This document shows positions 21,584 through 31,185 of a stretch of 64,000 bases of DNA, in pieces. This DNA is from Megaustenia siamemsis. Taxonomy: Eukaryota > Mollusca > Gastropoda > Stylommatophora > Ariophantidae. Where the stretch lies: NCBI GenBank assembly GCA_032433765.1, contig JAVIAB010000049.1, positions 25,671,151 through 25,735,150 of the forward strand. Reading direction: 5' to 3'. The notes under the pieces were generated by a model that did not search any database, was not told the origin of the DNA, and saw nothing but the letters and a program-made list of their open reading frames with translations. Within the stretch, counting starts at the first letter, position 1. Every line of letters begins with the position of its first letter. The position numbers were made by a program, and so were the translations under genes.

Positions 21584-21889
21584 CAATTCAAGCGCATTCA
21601 AAGGGTGTATACTCTGGGCAATAAAGAGCAGGGGAGACAATCCAGTAAAAATCCACGCAGTAGGAGAGCATGATGATCGAAGTCGGTTCGCTTGTGAGAA
21701 TCATCGCACAGTCTGAATTCGTTCTTTAAGCTAGAGAGGGATTCTCTTTCCAGTTGTTATTTTACAACCACTCATAAGTTAGATGTTCATTTATCTCCCC
21801 TGTCATCTTCTATATCTCTTTCCTTTCGTGATTGAATATTTTTCTTTTCGCTTGTCTTTTCTATTTTTTAGGACTATTCCCATTATATA

Positions 21890-22151
21890 TGGTAAGTAAT
21901 TAAAGTAAAGAGCCCTCGTAATGCAAAGTGGCATATAGGGAATATGGTGTTAGTGACCATAATTTTTATAGACCTTCGGCACATGATTTTTGGACTAATG
22001 TGGTCGGTATTACGCCCTTGTCGCTCTACTTTTCCAGCTAAAATTCCAGTTCCCATTTATGACTGGGCGAACCAGGAAGCCGTCGATCAGGATCAAACTC
22101 GACCTCTTTTCCATTGTAGCCCATTTCACTTACTACAGAGCTATCGCGGCT
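21890..22151 (-). mobile_element. SINE-1 with 11-bp TSD
   Basis: Complete minus-strand SINE-1: tail TAAAGTAAAG-CCCTCG at the left, head GAGCTATCGCGGCTC at the right. Exact CCCATTATATA repeats flank it (21879-21889, 22152-22162). The B-box region is degenerate compared with other copies. Confidence 0.85.
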
Positions 22152-22265
22152 CCCATTATATACATCACGTGACCGTTTTTTTTGGTGAATTGTCTCACAT
22201 CCTGACCACTTTCTTCTCCGGGATATACAGCGTCGATATAACGGAGTTTTAATTTTAAGCGACCT

Positions 22266-22895
22266 CAGTTCATCATCATCATCATCATGTGCCATACCGG
22301 TTGGCGTAGGCGATCATGTCCTTCCACAATCCTTTATCTACAGTGCATCGTATCAGTTCTGTTGTTGACTGTTTTCCATGCCATGACAACAAGCTATTTT
22401 CTCTCTTTGTAGTCCGCGATCTCTCTTTCCTTTTATTTTGCCAGTTGTAACCAAGTATTCCAACTTTCCTCTTCTCATGATGTGCCCGAAAATAAATGTT
22501 GATTGCTTCTTTCTGATGTTTTTAGGAGTTCCCTTTTTGTGTTGGCCTCTTTGAGAAATTCCTCATTGGTAATTGTCCAGGGAACTTTCAGCATTCTTCT
22601 GAGAAATCCCATCTCTGTGGCTTGTAATCGTCTTTCCATTTGTTTGTCTACTGTACATGATTCGCTTCCATAGGTCAGAATTGGTTCTATATAGCACCGA
22701 TGAACTCTCTTTCTCACTTCTATTTATATTGATTTGCTGAATACGATATTTTTCACTTTCTGAAATGCTTTTTTTTAGCCTGAGCTATTCTGCTTTTTAT
22801 TTCTGTGGTACATCTTCCATCTGATGTTATTATTGTGCCCAAGTATTTGACGGTCTGTATTTGTTTCAGATTTGCCCTCATTTATTTGCTGTTTA
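22266..22895 (-). mobile_element. LINE-A 3' portion
   Basis: Minus-strand reading gives ITSDGRCTTEIKS, then a 80-codon frame 22717-22475 with MRKRVHRCYIEPILTYGSES, ATEMGFLRRMLKVPW and KEANTKRELLKTSER, then the HIMRRGKLEYLVTTGK end with frameshifts. The left edge is the family terminus CATCATCATCATGTGCC. Confidence 0.78.
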
Positions 22896-23036
22896 TCCAC
22901 ACCTTTAGTAATTAATTGTGCTTTTGTTTTGTGTTAGTCTAGAATTGATAATGCCGAACCCACAAGTTACGATAGACTAGGTCAGCGGTACAAACTATAC
23001 CCTGTCCAGTCTGCCTTGTGAAGGTCTCATGAAAGA

Positions 23037-23757
23037 TAAATGCCAGAGAGAGTAATCAATGCCAGAGAGAGTAATCAATGCCAGAGAGAGTAATAAATGA
23101 CAGAGAGAGAGTAATAAATGCCAGAGACAGAAAAAAATGCCAGAGAGAGTAATAAATGCCAGAGACAGCAATAAATGCCAGAGACAGCAATAAATGCCAG
23201 AGAGAGAGTAATTAATGCCAGAGAGAGTAATAAATGCCAGAGAGAGTAATAAATGCCAGAGAGAGTAATAAATGTCAGAGAGAGTAATAAATGCCAGAGA
23301 GAGTAATAAATGTCAGAGAGAGTAATAAATGTCAGAGAGAGTAATAAATGTCAGAGAGAGTAATAAATGTCAGAGAGAGTAATAAATGCCAGAGAGAGTA
23401 ATAAATGCCAGAGACAGTAATAAATGCCAGAGAGAGTAATAAATGCCAGAGAGAGTAATAAATGCCAGAGAGAGAGAGAGAGAGTAATAAATGCCAGAGA
23501 GAGAGTAATAAATGCCAGAGAGAGTAATAAATGCCAGAGAGAGTAATAAATGCCAGAGAGAGTAATAAATGCCAGAGAGAGTAATAAATGCCAGAGAGAA
23601 TAATAAATGCCGGAGAGATTAATAAATGACGGAGAGAGTAATAAATGCCAGAGATAGTAATAAATGCCAGAGAGAGAGAGAGAGAGAGTAATAAATGCCA
23701 GAGAGAGAGAGAGAGAGTAATAATGCCAGAGAGAGTAATAAATGCCAGAGGGAGTAA
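23037..23757. repeat. Minisatellite, 19-bp unit, about 37 copies, with internal GA expansions
   Basis: The unit CCAGAGAGAGTAATAAATG tracks through the array with A/T/C variants. At three places the AGAGAG core has expanded into longer (GA)n, showing a microsatellite growing inside a minisatellite. Confidence 0.95.
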
Positions 23758-23945
23758 ACCCAAAATATTAAATCCGCAATAAAGACGTTAAGTGATAAAT
23801 GATCTGTTACAGGTTGTCTCCAGCTTACCTTACAGCAAGATTATATAGTATCAAAAGTAGTATGGTTGTGCTACATTGGTTATGTAAAGTACGTAAATAA
23901 TGCAATAAATGTCACGAGCAACTGAAGCGTAAATGATTTGCATAG

Positions 23946-24300
23946 TAAAAGTAAAGTAAAGTACCCCCGTCACGCCAAGTGGCGTATAGGGAAATATGGT
24001 GTTAGTGACCCTTTATTTTACAGACCTTCAGCACATGATTTTTTTTTGGGGTAATGTGCCCGTGCTGCTTTTACTTTCCCAGAAAAAATCCGGTACCCAT
24101 TTAAGGCTGGGTGAACCCGGAGCCGTCGGTTGGGATCGAACCCTACCCCTTGTCCGTAGTAGTCCAGTTCACTAACCACTGAGCTATCGCGGCTCCTACT
24201 AATTTTTAGGGAATTAGTAAAACCCAGGTGTCCTCGCCAGGGAACGAACCCCGGCTGTTGCCGTGGTAAGCCAACCGCCTATTGCGCTAACCGGACACCC
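23946..24300 (-). mobile_element. Composite double-headed SINE-1 with 16-bp TSD
   Basis: On the minus strand the insertion begins with a tRNA-like head (GGTTAGCGCAATAGGCGG A-box-like, GGGGTTCGTTCCC B-box-like, 24300-24225). An AATTAGTA linker and a complete SINE-1 follow, with its own A box TAGCTCAGTGGTTAG and B box GGGTTCGATCCC. It ends in the SINE-1 tail. The perfect repeat TAAATGATTTGCATAG at 23930-23945 and 24301-24316 flanks the whole 355-bp unit, with no TSD between the two parts, so it appears to have inserted as one transcript. The first head is not a functional tRNA: its 5' and 3' acceptor strands do not pair when the T arm is aligned. Confidence 0.85.
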
Positions 24301-24389
24301 TAAATGATTTGCATAGCCCATGTAATAAACATCATTATTGACTAATAATGCAAATTATTTACGTAACGGTCTAATCATGTACTTATATG

Positions 24390-24640
24390 CGTAAATCATG
24401 TAATGAAAGTCACGATGGACTAGCAACTTAAATTATTTATGTAAATCATGTAATGAAAGTCACGATGGACTAGCAACTTAAATTATTTATGTAAATCATG
24501 TAATGAAAGTCACGATGGACTAGCAACTTAAATTATTTATGTAAATCATGTAATGAAAGTCACGATGAACTAACAACTTAAATTATTTATGTAAATCATG
24601 TGATGTATTCTTTGAAGGATTAACAACTTAAATTATTTAC
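24390..24640. repeat. Minisatellite, 50-bp unit, about 5 copies
   Basis: Units contain AATCATGTAATGAAAGTCAC and GACTAGCAACTTAAATTATT. The last one or two units are diverged, and a related half-unit lies further left at 24340-24390. Confidence 0.9.
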
Positions 24641-24896
24641 ACAAATCAAGTAATGAAAGCACTGGTAACATTGGAAGAAATAATGTACGTAAATCAAGTG
24701 ATGAACTAACCGAAAAGCGTAAATGAAGCATGAAGACCAAAAGGGGAATTATAAGACATAAGCAGCACAGAATCTCCACAGACCATGCCCCGGTTTTTGC
24801 TATAGAAAGTACCACTATAAGCCGCTGAATCCAACTACTTCACGATATGTGAAGGTGATTATTGTACTAGAATAGAACTATTAAGTCATTTAAAAA

Positions 24897-25000
24897 TAGA
24901 AGTCATGGATATCGCTAAAAGAGAAACATAACATGAACAAGATAATAGGTGGCAGACAACTAAAACAAGTGGAGGAATTTAAATATTCAGGAAGTATATA
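24897..25000 (+). mobile_element. Short LINE reverse transcriptase fragment
   Basis: Encodes IIGGRQLKQVEEFKYSGS, the familiar segment of RTE/CR1-type ORF2 between the RT palm and the C-terminal region. It stops where the adjoining array begins, so the array may have started at the edge of this fragment. Confidence 0.5.
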
Positions 25001-25765
25001 GAAATGAACATTTAACCTACAAAAAACATTACTAAAATAGAAATATAAATGAACATTTAACGTACAAAAAACATTACTAAAACAGAAATATAAATGAACA
25101 TTTAACCTACAAAAAAACATTACTAAAAAGAGATAGAAATGAACCTACAAAAAACATTACTGAAATAGAAATGAACATTTAACCTACAAAAACATTACTA
25201 AAATAGAAATAGAAATGAACATTTAACCTACAAAAACATTACTAAAATAGAAATAGAAATGAACATTTAACCTACAAAAACATTACTAAAACAGAAATAG
25301 AAATGAACATTTAACCTACAAAAACATTACTAAAACAGAAATAGAAATGAACATTTAACCTACAAAAACATTACCAAAACAGAAATAGAAATGAAAATTT
25401 AACCTACAAAAAACATTACTAAAACAGAAATAGAAATGAAAATTTAACCTACAAAAAACATTACTAAAATAGAAATAGAAATGAACATTTAACCTACAAA
25501 AAAACATTACTAAAACAGAAATAGAAATGAAAATTTAACCTACAAAAACATTACTAAAATATAAATATAAATGAACATTTAACCTACAAAAAACATTACT
25601 AAAATAGAAATATAAATGAACATTTAACCTACAAAAACATTACTAAAATATAAATATAAATGAACATTTAACCTACAAAAACATTACTAAAACAAAAATA
25701 GAAATGAACATTTAATCTACAAAAACATTACTAAAACAGAGATAGAAATGAACATTTAATCTCCA
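25001..25765. repeat. Minisatellite, ~44-bp unit, about 18 copies, abutting the GRL101-like gene
   Basis: Units contain GAAATGAACATTTAACCTAC and AAAAACATTACTAAAA. The right edge overlaps the stop codon of the receptor gene (TAA read from the AACATTTAATCTCC unit end). Confidence 0.93.
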
Positions 25766-26774
25766 AATTTAAATTTGTTCCATCGGTCCACTAGAGCCGG
25801 GATTGTGTACAGAAGTGGATTCACTGCAGAATTAATGGGGATGATTATAACGGTTGTCCAAGCGTAAACATCATCGTTGATCTCATATTCCAGAAGAGAC
25901 AACAATCCCATGATGCCAACAGGAAACCAACAAAGGAAATTGGACAGAGCAATAAGAGACAGCTGTTTTCCGACAATTATATCTGTCGCCCTCCTAGAAG
26001 GCTTTTTGGTGGTCGTTTCTGTAATTCTGTTCTCGGACATGGCTTTAAATATGGCCCTTTGACCATACGCAATGGCGAAACAAAGAATCAAGTCGAATAC
26101 GACGAAAACTCCAAACGAGAACTCCCAGCCCTTGAGTCGTTTAGTTGTCAAAGGTAAGCCAAGACACATAGCATTCGAGGAATATACTTCAAACCTGAAC
26201 ACAAATGGGAACACTGCAAGAAGGAAACCGATTATCCACGAGAAAAGTAAAGTGGCAATTTTATTAAATTTAGAAAACATTATTTGACCAAAGGGAAACT
26301 TTATCACCAAATATCTGTCCAGAGTGATTAGGAAAACAAAGAATGTTGAAGTTTCGCAAGAGAGAGTGACCAAGAAACCTGCAAGTCTGCACGCTATGCT
26401 TTCTCTCCAGATCGTGTCGTACAGAACGTAAATGTCCCGGTAGTAATGATCTGCTCCAGCTATAATGAACAGATAGACTCCCATAATAAAGTCAGATATC
26501 CCCAGGTTTGTCACAAAGAGCCCGTAACCTTTTCTTAGAATCAATCTGTCCCAGATTACACGGTAAACAATAACGGTCAAGTTTCCAAGAACTGCAACAA
26601 CGGCGACCAACCAGAGAAGAACACGTTGAACTCCGACCCCTACTAAATCAGAACAAGAGGAAATGGCGTTATCAGGGGCGTGACACTTGTTGTTTGGGAT
26701 GTTCGCCCCCCTGATCTGCGGACAACACAACTGAAAACTATCGACGTACAGATGCTGACCGATAGTAAGGTTTC
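25756..26774 (-). CDS. GRL101-like receptor, hinge and seven-transmembrane segment
   Basis: The open frame from 26730 encodes 324 residues. Cys-rich hinge: CCPQIRGANIPNNKCHAP...CSDLVG. TM1 holds GN at 49-50, TM2 holds LGISD (76-80), TM3 ends with LDRYLVIKFPF (DRY 138-140), TM6 holds CWFP (267-270), TM7 holds SAVNPLLY (301-308). These are standard class A motifs, with the LGR/relaxin-receptor flavour of NPLLY. Only 16 residues follow NPLLY before TAA. That tail is short, and the stop lies in the edge of the neighbouring minisatellite, so the native C-terminus may have been lost. All catalytically relevant G-protein coupling motifs look intact. Confidence 0.88.
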
Positions 26775-27398
26775 GAATAAACCTTTGGGTATATTCTTCA
26801 GGATCACTCCACGTAAGTCTAACGTTTGGAGAAAACTATTTAAAGAAAATGTATCTTCACTGACATATACAATACACGTCCAACTCAAATTTAAAGTACT
26901 TAACTTTGACATGTCCCTGATACTTTTATCTAAATACGACAGGCCTGTGTAGGAGAGATCGAGTACTTCAAGAGATTGGAGCCACAGATATTTCGTATCG
27001 TTGAAATCTCTATTGAACGATAAATTCAAGTATCGAATATTAATTATTTTTTTAATGATTGTGTCACTTAAGTTTTTCATCAAATTGTTGCTGATATCCA
27101 GATTATATAAATGGTATAACCAAAAATTAGAAACATTAGGGAAACTTCTCAGTTTACAGTTGGACCAAATTAGAGTTTGTAAGTTTTCGGGAAAAGTGAC
27201 ACTCTCAAGAAACGATAAATCTAACCCTGATAAATCTATGTGTCGAGTTCTGGCATCTTCTGCGATAAAAGAACGGATACGGTCAGACTTATTGTAATCA
27301 GATACAGTGATTGTGGCTGATACACAACTGAATCCTGGAGGGCAGGAGACGCGACAGTCTAGTTCATCGTCATGGCGTGGGCAGTCAGGATGTCCGTC
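26774..27398 (-). CDS. GRL101-like receptor, leucine-rich repeat segment
   Basis: After the last LDLa (DELDCRVSCPPGFSC) comes a run of LRRs with L-x-x-L-x-L-x-x-N/S spacing: ARTRHIDLSGLDLSFL, NLQTLIWSNCKLRSFP, WLYHLYNLDISNNLMKNL, NIRYLNLSFNRDF, SLEVLDLSYTGLSYLD, KLSTLNLSWTCIVYV, FLQTLDLRGVILKNIPKGLF. The segment then loses frame near 26774. In the adjoining frame NLTIGQHLYVDSFQLCC continues directly into the 7TM part, which is the usual LRR-to-hinge transition in this receptor class. Confidence 0.8.
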
Positions 27399-28579
27399 AC
27401 AAACTCGTCAGGGTATAAGCATATTTTAGAATTTGAGCAACGGAAATTTCCAAAACAGTAATTATTGTCATTTAATTCATCTTCGCCTGTTGGGCAGTCT
27501 GAGTCTCCATCAAGAATATAATGTTGAGGTATGCAGTAAGTTTTAGGACATTTAGAATACCCTAGAGGACATTCATAGTCCGTACAATTTTCAAGATGGG
27601 ACATATCTCTACAGCCCAAAACTGCTCCGAACATATCCTTAACATAGACACATTTAGGCGCCCATACACTTTCATTTAATATGTTGTAACATGTTCCGGC
27701 AGCTTCCAGTTTGCCTATGGTTTCATCAAGAGGTCCCTCAGGTCCTGTGCAGTCCTTCTGCCCATCGTTAAGTTGTGAAGAATTCACGCATTTGTTTTGG
27801 TCACAGATGAAAGCGCACGTCTGGTTTTTGTTCAGATATTTGTTTAGTGTCATATACTCATCGCTGATTTCTTCATCCGTTCCACATTTGAAAACAGGAC
27901 AGTCTTCTACTCCATCATTAACCCACCGAAGATGCAAACACGTGCCGTCGCAACAATACGCTCCACCACAGTTGTTCCCGTCAGAATTTCTTGAGTTCCA
28001 CCCATCTTGATGACGTGGAGCACAAACATTCTCATCGCGTCCGTTGTTGCAGTCCCGTGTAAAGTCACACACAAACATAAAGGAAATGTACCGCGGATCC
28101 CCTGCGTCCTTCCCACAATCAAAAATGGAGTATAATTTATTTCCTCTTCGTCTAAACTCTTTAAGAACATCATTTCTCCCAATGTTCGCCGAAACAGAAA
28201 TAATCTCCCCACGATATTCCATAAAATGTCCCTTCTCTAAAGCTTGACCGATACTTTCATTCACAGCAGGCTTGATCACCATCAGATCCGCAGGCTCAGA
28301 TATTCGTGGAAGAATAACTTCGCATAAACTGAATGAATTTATCTTATTCCAACATTCAATGGCCGTCCAGTAATCAAATAAATTATCTTCGTTACTTGAG
28401 CTATTCGCTTCATTCCAAACAAACTCCCAGACAGCGCAGTAACCCTTAAAACCAGGAGAAGATTTTCCAGGTTTCCAGTTGTTAATCAAAACAGGACGCA
28501 ACTGAGTCTGAAATTGCAAAAACCATTTGTACCTCTTTGTGACTCCATTTGAATCTCTATGAAGTCCGAAATGAACCAA
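27395..28579 (-). CDS. GRL101-like receptor, middle segment: end of CTLD and LDLa repeats
   Basis: Begins with the second half of the lectin domain (HFGLHRDSNG...W...CAVWEFVWNEAN...WTAIECWNKINSFSLCEV). About 100 residues of less clear sequence follow, then LDL-receptor class A repeats. Recognisable Ca-binding/Cys signatures are CDFTRDCNNGRDENVC, CLHLRWVNDGVEDCPVFKCGTDEE, CVNSSQLNDGQKDC, CIPQHYILDGDSDCPTGEDE and ICLYPDEFV-[break]-DGHPDCPRHDDELDC. The last repeat is split by the frameshift near 27400, after which the original frame stops at 27359. Several repeats retain the DxxDCxxGxDE pattern needed to hold calcium, so the ectodomain was under constraint until recently. Confidence 0.8.
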
Positions 28580-29426
28580 AATTGAGATTTCTTCAAATCG
28601 CTCATGAGATTTCTGGTTTCTTTAAAATACGAATACATTCTTGCACGAAGAAAGGTTAATTCTTCCAAACTTTCGATCGCTGCCAGATTGGCACCATTCG
28701 CAATACAGGGTGCGGAGTCACTGCTTGTATAACCTGGCTCAAACAACTTATAGCAAGACACGGAGTCAGTGCCGTAACTATGTTTAAACAGGAACCAGCC
28801 TGTTTTACACTGACTGCAAATTTGCAAAGGTAAAAGATGTGTTCGTCTTGACAAGTCATTTCCAGGCTGATAAATGTCTCTAGAGTTAGAGCAAGCCCGT
28901 TGTGAGAAAGAAACATCACACACCGACATAACAAATATGTGTATGCCTGAATCTTGCTGTTGCACATCAAGGGAGACCCTTCGTCCATCTTGTGGTGCCC
29001 CTACGCAATCAAGAAATATAACAGCAACACGAACCACGTTTTTCCTAACTCCTTTCATGACGGAAAACAACCTGTGAACAAATTGCCCTTTTAGCCTCAC
29101 CGTCTCCTCCACATCTTTGTACTGCCAGATTTTTGGTTGTTGACTGTTAAATCTGTACGGGTCTGGTTGGAGAGTTGGCAAGAACGTCCAAAAGTTGGTG
29201 TTCGATGGATTAATCTGAGGAAAAAATGTCTGATAAACAGCAGCAAACATCAGCCGTGGGGTCGTCTTATTATTGTCTGGAGAGCTTAAGAGGTGCTGGA
29301 CAAAGTCTTGACTTATTGCCTTCTGTAGGTTCATTTTATCGCCGTCAGAATACAAAAACAGAACATCCATCTCGTCAGTAGAGCAGTTCTTTATTGGAAG
29401 TTGCCCTGCATCAGTTCCTGTTATCA
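28550..29426 (-). CDS. GRL101-like receptor, N-terminal segment: vWA-like domain and start of C-type lectin domain
   Basis: The frame opens with DAGQLPIKNCSTDEMDVLFLYSDGDKM, whose DVLFLYSDGD resembles the first strand and MIDAS region of a von Willebrand factor A domain, though the DxSxS motif is not exact. RVAVIFLDCVG and GIHIFVMSVCD fit later vWA strands. About residue 215 onward (CKTGWFLFKHS...SVSCYKLFEP...GANLAAIESLEELTFLRARM) is a C-type lectin domain: a WxxxxxxCY start and a G-A-x-L-x-x-I-E-S helix. The frame is lost after KKSQFWF and resumes as VHFGLHRD in the next segment. The first residue counted here is not a true start. CTLD assignment is good; vWA is tentative. Confidence 0.7.
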
Positions 29427-29499
29427 CTGTAATAGTAAAAGTATATTTGTGCCACGATATGGGGACAGATTGTTCTACAATTTACAATTGGTAAAACAT

Positions 29500-30530
29500 T
29501 AACGTTGCGTATACATGGAGAGTTTTGTAAAATATTGATGTTACATATCTATGGACATTTGTGTAAAATATTGATATTACATATCTATGGACATTTGTGT
29601 AAAATATTGACGTTACATATCTATGGACATTTGTGTAAAATATTGATGTTACATATCTATGGACATTTGTGTAAAATATTGATGTTACATATCTATGGAC
29701 ATTTGTGTAAAATATTGACGTTACATATCTATGGACATTTGTGTAAAATATTGACGTTACATATCTATGGACATTTGTGTAAAATATTGACGTTACATAT
29801 CTATGGACATTTGTGTAAAATATTGATATTACATATCTATGGACATTTGTGTAAAATATTGATATTACATATCTATGGACATTTGTGTAAAATATTGATA
29901 TTACATATCTATGGACATTTGTGTAAAATATTGACGTTGCATATCTATGAACATTTGTGTAAAATATTGATATTACATATCTATAAACATTTCTGTAAAA
30001 TATTGATATTACATATCTATGGACATTTGTGTAAAATATTGATATTACATATATATGGACATGTGTGTAAATTATTGATATTACGTATATATAGACATTT
30101 CTGTAAAATATTGATATCACATATCTGTGGACATTTGTGTAAAATATTGATATTACATATCTATGGACATGTGTGTAAAATATTGACGTTACATATCTAT
30201 GGACATTTGTGTAAAACATTGACGTTACATATCTATGGACATTTGTGTAAAACATTGACGTTACATATCTATGGACATTTGTGTAAAACATTGACGTTAC
30301 ATATCTATGGACATTTGTGTAAAACATTGACGTTACGTATCTATGGACATTTGTGTAAAACATTGACGTTACGTATCTTTGCACAATTTTGTAAAATATT
30401 AACGTTACGTATCTATTAACAGTTTTGTGAAATATTGACGTTACGTATCTATGAGCAATTTTGTGAAGTATTAACGTTAAGTATCTATGCACAATTTTCA
30501 TTTTGAAAAATATTGACGTTACATAACTAT
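29500..30530. repeat. Minisatellite, 36-bp unit, about 28 copies
   Basis: The unit contains ACATATCTATGGACATTTGT and GTAAAATATTGA. At 36 bp (12 codons) it leaves both strands open (304 codons plus, 384 minus), so the long frames here are periodicity artefacts. It lies about 75 bp from the splice acceptor of the receptor exon, probably inside its intron. Confidence 0.95.
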
Positions 30531-30540
30531 ATAAAACATT

Positions 30541-30718
30541 GTGTGGCCATGTAATGAGACGGGTTAGAATTCTTCCTGTGCGTTCCTTGGAACGAGTCAG
30601 ACAACTTAAGAGAATGATTTGGCAGAAGGTCAACAACAGAAATGATAAATAACTGCCAAGATCGAAAGTTGTGGAGAGACATGATCACTTACGCCAGCAG
30701 GTATGGCACTTGATGATG
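30541..30718 (+). mobile_element. LINE-B 3' end fragment
   Basis: Matches the last ~175 bp of LINE-B: CGHVMRRVR, an unrelated ~30-bp replacement, DNLREWFGRRSTTEMINNCQDRKLWRDMITYASRYGT. The AATGATAAATAACTG stop context matches the other copies. Confidence 0.7.
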
Positions 30719-30828
30719 GCCATTTGTCGTTAAGGTAGTGTTTTTTTATTTTTATTTTTGTTATAGATCTATCACTGATGAACCTACAATTTCCTAGATC
30801 AAACACATTCCAAGAACAATAAGGAAAA

Positions 30829-31182
30829 TAATCTATCTATCTATCTATTGACCTTTCGAGCCGTAGCCGGCCCATAGGGCGTAGACCAAGATACACCTTC
30901 TCCTATATGAATTTTTTGATCTAGCAGTTTTCTTTTAAAGATATTTTATCAAATCTCGCCATCTGTCTCTGTTCTGTGCAAGCAGTTCTATCTCATTGAG
31001 GGAGCCGATTCCTGCTGCTCTTGCCTCTCTAATCAATGTTCTTCTCAGTGTCTCCCTGGGTCTTCCTCTTTTTCTTTTACCTGTTGTTTCCCATATGAGG
31101 GCTTGCTTTGCTATTCGATTATTATCTCTTCTCATCACATGTCCAACGTATGACCATCGTCTTTTCTTTATTACTGAAGATA
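30829..31182 (-). mobile_element. LINE-F (RTE-like) 3' end
   Basis: The minus-strand frame 31138-30935 encodes MMRRDNNRIAKQALIWETTG, KRKRGRPRETLRRTLIREAR, and LNEIELLAQNRDRWRDLIKY, the intact C-terminus of an RTE-type ORF. After the stop there is a short 3' UTR and a GATA tail (CTATCTATC on the plus strand). It is closely related to 7826-8432. Confidence 0.82.
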
Positions 31183-31185
31183 TTA

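Larger units (their letters stand above)
25756..29426 (-). pseudogene. GRL101-like receptor (vWA-like, CTLD, LDLa, LRR, 7TM) with three frameshifts
   Basis: One intronless stretch of about 1,220 codons can be followed from a plausible splice acceptor (TACTTTTACTATTACAG, AG at 29428-29427) to the TAA at 25756. Domain order is vWA-like, C-type lectin, about five LDLa repeats, about five leucine-rich repeats, and a rhodopsin-type 7TM. LDLa-LRR-7TM is the architecture of the Lymnaea GRL101 receptor and of relaxin receptors. The protein should sit in the plasma membrane with a large ligand-binding ectodomain and signal through G proteins; its ligand is unknown. Domain continuity across each break argues for indels rather than introns: one missing base near 28574-28580, four near 27399-27402, one near 26772-26776. 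Signal peptide and 5' exon(s) are not visible. Either a young pseudogene or an assembly with uncorrected indels would explain it. Confidence 0.8.

Noticed and set aside
23332..23763. 143-codon minus-strand frame rich in Leu/Ser/Tyr
   Set aside because: Translation of the 19-bp GA-rich minisatellite.
24225..24300. Possible functional tRNA gene on the minus strand
   Set aside because: A and B boxes are recognisable, but the acceptor strands do not pair when the T arm is placed, and it is inside a TSD-flanked SINE insertion.
26072..26287. Plus-strand frames opposite the receptor exons (also 25877-26062, 26680-27297, 27711-28010, 56374-56874)
   Set aside because: Shadow frames of the minus-strand receptor coding sequence.
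29482..30636. Open frames of 384 (-) and 304 (+) codons with a 12-residue repeated peptide
   Set aside because: They lie wholly in a 36-bp tandem array. A unit divisible by three without stops keeps both strands open. No start context, domain or splice evidence.
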